A stretch of DNA of 64,000 nt from Persicaria tinctoria (taxonomy: Eukaryota; Streptophyta; Magnoliopsida; Caryophyllales; Polygonaceae), in assembly GCA_037127255.1 (NCBI GenBank), contig JBANSL010000016.1, positions 4,218,501-4,282,500 on the forward strand, in the 5' to 3' direction. The notes beneath the pieces were generated by a model. The model searched no databases. It worked only from the letters and a program-made list of their open reading frames with translations, and was not told where the DNA came from. The position numbers and the translations under genes are program-made. Below, piece by piece: positions 56,920 to 64,000 of the stretch (positions are counted from its first letter, which is position 1; every line of letters starts with the position of its first letter).

Positions 56920-58672
56920 TTAATTGTCCATATGATATAACTTGGAAGGCTTAAGATCTATAGTAGCATTGAAGTACCTCAACGTCTTAATCCAAACCTC
57001 CGGCGTCTTCAGCTTGTGGACGGCGACCGTCTCCGGCCACAGCTCGTGGGTGCACTTATCGGGCGGGTCGGGGTAGTTGTACATGCCCCACTTGGCGTTG
57101 AACCGGTTGGTCCCCCTCTTCCCGCCCCGGATCATGTTCCCCAACACCCTGTCCTCCGGGCCCACCAGCTCCGCCGGAGTGATCTTGCCGGACTGATCCC
57201 GCAGCCACTCGACGAGGTCCCACGACACCAAGTAGCCCATACCGGACATGTAGTGCCGGTACGCGTCCATGCTCTCGCACGGGATCACAAATCCGTAGTA
57301 CAAGTCTTGGCGCGATAAGGGCCGCAAGGATTTCACGAGATTTTCAACGCGCAAGTATGTGTCGTCGTCCGCCTTCATCACGTAGTGGTATGGCGGGTGC
57401 TGCTGCCGGAGCTCCCCGTTGGCGGCAGCGGCGGTGGTGTTTGCTAGCATGGATGGGAGGCTGGAGAAGTAGGTGTATGATTTACCTGTTGTGATTTGAT
57501 TTTATTGATTGCAAATCTTTGAATTAATGGTCTTAAATCGTGAAGTCGAGTATCAGACGGATAAATTGTCATGATACAGTAACCTCAAGAGTTCAAACAA
57601 TAAACTAATCAATCAAATCAAAACGAGAAAAACAATGCTAAGAAATTGTGAACCAAATCAACCAATGAAAAATATATGATCGGATATTTTTGGAAATCTT
57701 AGAATTAGTGGTTTTAATGTAAAAAGTGTTTTAATGTGAAGTGTGTGAAAAGTCGGTATAATTTACAATGAAAAGTATATAATAAGATATGGTTGGATAG
57801 TCATATATTATGATTTATATTACAAAATGCATATTTATTTAAAATGTACATTTCAAAATAAATAATGCAATTATATATACTCACTAATACACTATCAATA
57901 GTACATCATTAATCACAATTCACACATACACCCCAAAAAAATCAACATTGAACTTGAAAGTATGAAAGGACGATCAAACTCTTAAATATATATATATTTT
58001 ATAATACCTGATCTAAATGTAAACTGTTCGAATTTGATCAATCAAGACTCAAGGAAAAAAAAACTTTTTTTTAACCAAAACAAATTAATTCCTGGTGGGA
58101 CCTAAATAAAAGAATTTATGATTTAATTTTAATGCTGTGCAAAATTAATGACCCATTTAACACGGCGGTTTTATACAATTTATTCTGATTAATTCAAAAA
58201 GTTTGTGAAATTAAATCGAAATTGTATTTATAAGAATTCAAAATTATATACCTCGGTTCATGTTTTCGGTGCAGTTGAGGATGATGATGTCGTCGTAGCG
58301 GAGGATCTCAAGGGAGACGAGGAACCGTTGCTCGTCGTCGGCGAGGCTGCAGAAGACGAACTTGACGTCAACCCGCGCTCCGGGGGGAGGCGCCTGGGCG
58401 CCGTAGACCTGCCGGAGGAAGTTCCGGCGGTGGTACTGGCCCGGGAGGGTCAAGATTCCGACGAGCACCCGGAGCTCGTCATCATCACCTACAAGGACGG
58501 GTGAGTGGTTGGGGATGATGCAGTGGGTGAGCTGGGAGAGGGACTCGAAGCGGAGCTCGTTGATGGAGGCGAAGACGCAGAGGATGAGGATGACGATGAA
58601 GGAGGAGACGACGAATCGGCTGCCGGTTTTGCTGCACCTTGAATTGTGTTTCAATGGGGGCTTTGGCTTCAT
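56920..58672 (-). CDS. GT31-family glycosyltransferase (beta-1,3-galactosyltransferase type)
   Basis: Two exons on the minus strand, 58672-58252 and 57485-56920, joined in a Gly codon, for 328 residues. It is a type II Golgi protein: a short basic cytosolic tail, then a membrane anchor at about residues 20-38 (FVVSSFIVILILCVFASIN). The catalytic domain contains LRVLVGILTLPGQYHRRNFL RQVYG, the metal-binding DDD motif in YVMKADDDTYLRVENLVKSL, GMGYLVSWDLVEWL, and GPEDRVLGNMI with the conserved acidic residues. GT31 enzymes of this kind add beta-1,3-linked Gal or GlcNAc to glycans or arabinogalactan proteins; the acceptor cannot be deduced. It is on the short side of the family and lacks a galectin domain, as in the small plant subgroup. 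The 766-bp intron is AT-rich without a recognisable insertion. Confidence 0.88.
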
Positions 58673-58802
58673 AGTTGATTGATTGAGATTTGGAGAGGTG
58701 TTTGGGAATGGAAAAAGGCCTCACTTTAAGGAGATGATTGACAGTGAGGTTTGTGTGAATGTGTTCAACGCCTAATGTTTGGCGGGGTGTGAGTGTTTTT
58801 TG

Positions 58803-59933
58803 ATTTAATTGCAGGAAACCACCCTTTAAATATGCCATATTGCTCAAAATCACCCTTTAAAATTAATATTGCAGTAAACCACCCTTTATATAAGTTTCGT
58901 TAACCAAAGACCACCCTGTCCCTATTTCTAGCATTTTTTTTAATAAAAAAAATCATTGAATTACCAAAATACCCTTATCAATTCATGAAATTCACTTTTC
59001 GTTGCCCATGAACTTTAGTAAAAGCTGGACTATCTTTGCAACCAGTTGATCAGCAATTTTCAGTAGGAATCAAGAACTCATCAATTTTGAAATTAAGACT
59101 TTCAAGTTTCAAATTTGAAATTGAGACTGTCAATAACATAATTTGAAGTTGAAGTTGAAAATCATTAAAAAGGGAAATTGCTTGCATGGCCTTGAAAAAT
59201 TAGGATTTTTTAACTCCCAAAAAATATGAAATACTTGATAGAAGCTATGACGCTTGAATTAAGGCAAAATTCAACAATTTGACGATTTGAATTGAAAGCA
59301 ACAATTTTAAATTTGAAGGTCTTGTAGGAAGAGACTAATTAATTAGAGAGAAAACAGTATATTGAGGGTTATTATTTTTTCCTTTTAGGCGGTGAGTCCT
59401 CGAAGAGAGATCGGAGGCGACGACCTCCGCCACACGTCGTTTCAAGCCTGCAAAGAAGGCGAAAGGTCGTGACGCAGCTTCCAGGCCGGCTATAGTCGCA
59501 AATCAAAGGATCGACCTATAACGAGGAAGAATCTGCCATGGACGGGAGTCGGACTATTGGTGAGATTGTGAAATTGATTGATCGAGTCTGAGTTAGGCTA
59601 GGCATAATCGGACTTGAATTAGAGCGAAGGGCGAGAGCTATCGGCAGGAATGGAGTTGTTGAGGGATTTCAATTAGAAAAGTATAATTGCAAAAGAGGAG
59701 AGTCCAGGGTCGATGGATGAGAAAGCCATGGGAGGATGAGAAAAGAGGTGGTGTAGGGGTGATTTCGGCATTTCAAAGTATTTAACGGAACCCTAACCGT
59801 GTATAGTGGTGGGGGTGGTATTAGGTTAACAGAACTTATGTAAGGGGTGGTTTACTGTAATATTGATTTTAGAGGGTGATTTTGAGCAATATGGTGCATT
59901 TAAGGGGTGGTTTTCTATTAACCCTTTTTTTAA
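58803..59933. mobile_element. Mutator-like element, related second subfamily, with GC-rich interior
   Basis: The left end carries three spaced motifs of the AAACCACCCTTTAAA type (about 58815-58890), and the right end has three inverted counterparts (about 59838-59925), the same architecture as the elements at 14521 and 41058 but with different sequence. The interior is not a foldback; it includes a GC-richer, gene-like stretch at about 59390-59560. The 9-bp target duplication is not resolved: tttaattgc occurs at both edges but does not fit the inverted termini cleanly. It begins about 130 bp upstream of the GT31 start codon. Confidence 0.7.
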
Positions 59934-60700
59934 TTGCTTTTGAATCTAAAAGTGGGTTTATGAATTATGATTGATTAAATTGAACTTAAAGCGAAATTGT
60001 TGAAAGTAGTGATTGCTTAATTTTTAAAAAAAATTATAAAAACTACACACATATTATATTTTAGTATGTTTATAAGTTTTTATTTAAAAAAAAATCATGT
60101 TTTCACATTTTTTTAAAATTTAAAAAGGTATTATTTTATGAAATATAATTATAAAAAAAATTAAAATATGATTTTTTAAAAATAAAATTTATATACATAT
60201 AAAAATATAAAAATAGGTGTTTAAAATATGTATATAATTTTTTTAAAAGATTAAATCAAATTGAAAATAATTTTTGGGGATGTAAGGAGTGTTATAGGAA
60301 GTGATATAGAGGATTTGAATCGAATGCGATGAGGCCTAAAATTGTTTATGGAATCATATTAGTCCAAGTCAACGATGGTGACTTAATCAGGTAATGTACC
60401 ACCGCAACAAAAACAAACAAATAGACAAGTTTGACTCAAATATAAAAACACATTATATTATTTTATTTTATTTTGGTCAAAACACACACACACATTATAT
60501 TATAACACATAAAGCGTCTACTTTTTATTAATTTTGGTTTTGAGTAAGTAGAAATTCAGCAGCCGCGTTGCACGTGATTGAGTAGAGGAAGCCTCAAGTT
60601 ACTCTCCCCTGCTTTTTATGCCCTCTTTACATTTTTGTTTCATAAAATGAGCTCTTTCTATTAATTACTCCATTAGTGATCACTAACTATAAAGTCTTTA
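59934..60700. other. AT-rich spacer, no gene seen
   Basis: Contains an (AC)n run near 60480-60493. Nothing coding. Confidence 0.5.
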
Positions 60701-61433
60701 TGTTGAGATCATGTGCTATTTTTGAAGGAATTGTGGTCTTTTAATTTATTGTGTAATGATTAATTATGGAATAGGATAATTGATAAAGATATTTAATCCG
60801 ATTATTTTAGGAGTTGTAATGCTTTGCTATAAGTCAACTACGATTAATGGGCTTAAACGGGTTAAACCCATGGCTATTATAAACGGGTCCTATGTGGTTA
60901 CACACTTAGAGTTGACGGACTTGATCAAAAGATAGATGATTTTATTATTAATGTATATTAGATATATATTAATAATAATGGGATAAGATTTATTTGTGAA
61001 ATAAATAATTAATTAAATAGGGTATAAATATGGGCTTATAAAGATGAGTTTATTATGTCTTAACCTAATTAACACATCCTAGAGAGTGGAACCTGAGTTC
61101 TGCCGCATAACATCCCATCTTTGGTTGGGGCGTCAGGGCAGAATTCCACCATCATCAAGAGCAATTTGATTGTTCACCTTTCGATCTTCGTCCTAGCACT
61201 CGAAGGCAAAGGAGATCTAGACCGGGCTCTTGTGGACCAATTAGAGGAGCAACACGTGGGGCCCTAGTTCTCTTCCGAATCCTCCTCGTTCAAATCCGGT
61301 TCACGCATCAAGAGGTATCTCGTATGATTCTATAAACAATGATTTAATCTATCGATTTTATGCATGAAGATCTTGCGATTAGATGATAGAAAATAGTTTC
61401 TAAAACTTTCGCCGCGCATCTAATTTTTCAACA
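60701..61433 (+). mobile_element. 5' LTR of a decayed LTR retrotransposon with primer-binding site
   Basis: 733 bp from TGTTGAGATC to TTTTTCAACA. It is followed immediately by gTGGCATTAGAGC (61434-61446), a variant of the tRNA-Met primer-binding site used by Copia elements. A TATAAATA box is at about 61024. The outer 5' flank (cttta) does not recur after 61433, so this is not a solo LTR but a 5' LTR whose internal region is lost or too decayed to recognise. Confidence 0.65.
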
Positions 61434-61446
61434 GTGGCATTAGAGC

Positions 61447-62206
61447 ATCTTACATAAATTGATATGATCGATTGATTTTCTAGTTAGTTTTAATTGAATT
61501 TTGCAATATATTTGATAAATGGAATAAGTCGTATGATTAAAATTTTGATTTTAATTAATTGGATGTAACGAGTTCGGAATTTGATTCCAATAAACATCGC
61601 CGCACACTTTTCTCAAAATTTTCAATTAATTGTGTGTTTTCCGACATGCAAAACCGATACACAACTTGAATTGATTGAAAATTGTACTACGTAGTACGTT
61701 AGCAATAGTACGTTAGCAATAGCATCAATTAACCTTTTCCGAAAAACAGTTGGTTTGGGAATTGTTTAGTTAAATCAATTTGTATAATTTATACAAAAGA
61801 TATGATTTTTTGTATAAACTATAAGTGAAAGTTGATTTGAATCTAAGAAATTGAGAGTTTCATGATTTTGAGGTAAAGTTGATAAATTTTATGTGAATTT
61901 GATTCATATATTAATTTGTTAAAAGTTTAAGTTTTATGAAAACTTACCATCTTAATCCTACAATTGTCAAAGTTTGTAATTGTTACAAAATTTGAGTGAG
62001 AGTGGATGAGGGCGGAATTAGGGTTATGGAAGATATTTATAATTTTAGTGTAAAATCTTAAATTACCTTAATTAGATATGATAGATATCTTATCTCTAAT
62101 AAAAATTTTCTATCCAATTATACAAGGTAATAGTTACCATAAAATTAATTCCATATATATTATTGCTAGTTTTTGAATTAAAATATCAAGAATGTTCAAA
62201 TAAAGT
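61447..62206. other. AT-rich, non-coding; possible remains of retroelement leader
   Basis: Follows the primer-binding site. No gag or pol residues are recognisable. A short repeat, acgttagcaatag, is tandemly duplicated near 61698-61722. Confidence 0.4.
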
Positions 62207-62602
62207 TGCTGAAAGGCTGAAACCCCTGTGTTAACCTTTGTTTCAACAGTTTTTTTTTCCGCTTTTTTATTTCGTTTTTTTTTGCGTTTCCAGAGTTGTT
62301 GAAACTCCTGTGTCACCCTCTGTTTCAGAAGTTTTTTTTTTTGCGTTACTTTTTTTTTTTGCGTTACTGTTTTTTTTTTCACGTTGCCAAAACCGGAGTT
62401 GCTGAAACTCCGATTTCAGCACTGTTGTTGATACTGAAACCCCGGTTTCAGCAACGTTGTTATCCTAAGCCCACGGTTTCAGAAACGTTGTTGATGCTGA
62501 AACCCCGATTTCAGCAACATTGTTGATATTGAAACCCCGATTTCAGCAACGTTATTGATGCTGAAACCCCGATTTCAGCAACGTTGTTGATGCTGAAACC
62601 AA
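62207..62602. repeat. Tandem array of 32-bp hairpin-containing units
   Basis: In the right half (62396-62602) about six units repeat every 32 bp. Each contains GCTGAAA...TTTCAGC, a 7-bp inverted repeat around a CCCCGA/CCCCGG centre, linked by aacgttgttgat. More diverged units with gttgaaactcctgtg-like variants extend back to about 62207, separated by T-rich runs. Confidence 0.85.
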
Positions 62603-62826
62603 GTGCAATTATTCATTTTATAAAGTAGCAACAGTACACTAGCTAAGTGCAAGCAAGCAGTACACTAGCAACAGCAAAACCAAGTAGCACTTAGCAGCCG
62701 CAGCAAAATAGAGGATTCAAAGATTAAGCAATTACCAATATCCAAACCAAGTGCAATTATTCATTTTATTAGGTAGCAACAGTACACTAGCTAAGTGCAA
62801 GCAAGCAGTACACTAGCAACAACAAA
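62596..62826. repeat. Tandem duplication, about 148-bp period
   Basis: A run of about 80 bases starting aaaccaagtgcaattattca recurs 148 bp later (62596 and 62744), including agtacactagctaagtgcaa. Short inner repeats of agtacactagcaaca are also present. Confidence 0.85.
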
Positions 62827-64000
62827 CCTCCTCGACTTCGGCTATGGCAGAATTCAAAGATTAAGAAAGTGAAAATCACAACCAACAACAAACTTACATA
62901 TAAAGGATTTCGGCAAGGAAATGCTCCGGCGCTACTACCTTCGTCGGTGGGCGGCGTCAGCGAGCACCGGATCTAATGAAAACTTGCTGAAGCAATCAGA
63001 GCCGTCTTCATCGAAGCCGTCTAGCAACAGAGGCCCGTGGTGGTAATGTCGGGTTTTAGTTTTGGTGCTGAAACGATGATGGAGATGTGAGATTAGGGGG
63101 TAATTTTGTCCAGAAAATTTTAGGTGGACAAAACCTCAATTTGCCACATTTGGGGACACTCCCTCAATATGGTAAAAAATTTACGCATTCGACGCAAATT
63201 TTCTCCAAAAAATAATCTTAAAATTCTAAAAAAAATCCAAAATTGGTCTATAGGAAACGATTGGAGATGCTCTAATAGATATAATAGTGTTATAATATTA
63301 TTAATCCAAAAGATAAAAGTTTCATCAAATTAGATGAAATAAAAAATATTTTTAATCAAAAGCTTTTTTTTTTGGTTCATAGGTAGACGACCATTTCCAA
63401 CGGCTTCTCTAAAATTTTTCCAAAATGGTGAAACAAAATACATATTTTTCAAATTGTTTTTTTTTTTGTAAAATCCAACCGCTTTTCCATTTCGAAAATT
63501 TGAAGAATTATTTAGTTTGGAGAATGTTGCAGATTTAGAAATCCTCTCCATTTTTTCTGGAAAACTGTTAAAGATGCTCTTAGACCATTACATGGGAAAG
63601 AGGATTCGGACTCGTGATCTATTGACTATTGATCAGTACAGGTCACCTTACTGGCTTAGGCGGACATTTTTAATCAAAAGCTAAGGGCTAAAACAACATT
63701 GGCCTTGGCTATGTGCTCCGCCCGAACAAAGAGTTTCCCTCTGTTTCGTCATCGACAATATCTCCTTCCCTTCCTCATCTGCATCTCTCAGATTCTCATC
63801 CCCTTTTGCCATCTCTCCTCCTATTACTTCCCTAATTCCTTACTCCTTGCCACTCCCAGACCTCCAGCCGGCGCCGAAATCCACCTCACCGACTCCACCG
63901 CCAAAGCGAAGCGCGAGCAGCACTGAAGTAGGGCTAATTTCGACGGAACGTTCTTCCAATCCACAAAGATAAACGCCGACATACAAGGTCCGTTTGGTTT
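62827..64000. other. Window end: spacer and possible gene start
   Basis: 62900-63050 is GC-richer but has no convincing frame. From about 63690 a CT-rich, GC-richer stretch (ctccttcccttcctcatctg, ctccagccggcgccgaaatc) looks like the leader or first exon of a plus-strand gene running out of the window. A 75-codon frame at 63699-63926 has a hydrophobic N-terminal segment (YLLPFLICISQILIPFC), but I do not recognise it. Confidence 0.35.

Noticed and set aside
58205..58504. Acidic 99-codon plus-strand frame
   Set aside because: Antisense shadow of the GT31 first exon.
62134..62382. Lys-rich 82-codon frame as a nuclear protein
   Set aside because: Its composition is produced by the T-rich runs in the diverged tandem units.
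62396..62602. Regularly spaced repeats like a CRISPR array
   Set aside because: The whole 32-bp unit repeats with no unique spacers, and the window is a plant nuclear genome.

Overview
This is nuclear DNA of a flowering plant, most likely a eudicot. Compact plant-type genes with GT-AG introns sit in AT-rich intergenic DNA full of transposons: LTR elements, LINE, SINE, hAT, Mutator-like and Stowaway-type elements. The protein families are plant-specific or have typical plant forms (LURP-one-related, LRX-type LRR, TPLATE-complex TML, YIP4, BCS1-like AAA-ATPase, PIG-M, GT31). I cannot name the species from sequence alone.

Layout. 0-12.4 kb is a rearranged mosaic: a block duplicated about 9.7 kb apart, a third copy in inverted orientation, a 174-bp near-perfect inverted repeat around a 1.5-kb core, one intact gene (LURP-one-related, 5335-6058), and broken pieces of two other host genes (mitochondrial processing peptidase beta, BIR1-like LRR receptor kinase). 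12.4-21.3 kb is one decayed Ty1/Copia element on the minus strand that carries three younger insertions: a hAT element inside the reverse transcriptase active-site motif, a large LTR element (probably a solo LTR) in the integrase region, and a Mutator-like foldback element inside that LTR.

22-32 kb is the gene-rich core: an unrecognised 242-aa protein (+), an LRX-like LRR protein without an extensin tail (-), then a divergent pair, TML (-) and YIP4 (+), sharing a 380-bp promoter. 32-52 kb is mostly repeats, with an AAA-ATPase gene at 38.1-39.8 kb. 52.7-55.0 kb encodes PIG-M (first mannosyltransferase of GPI-anchor synthesis), and 56.9-58.7 kb (-) a GT31 glycosyltransferase with a Mutator-like element just upstream of its start. 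59.9-64 kb holds an LTR with its primer-binding site, a 32-bp tandem array and a possible gene start at the window edge.

The intact genes are not a pathway cluster, but several act in the endomembrane system: TML in endocytosis, YIP4 at the trans-Golgi network, PIG-M in the ER and GT31 in the Golgi. I see no convincing new multi-gene system. The most unusual observations are structural: the nested insertions with resolvable target-site duplications, the foldback Mutator-like families, the palindromic promoter between TML and YIP4, and the recently formed inverted repeat next to the LURP-one-related gene. All exon boundaries were placed by eye from GT-AG sites and reading-frame continuity.
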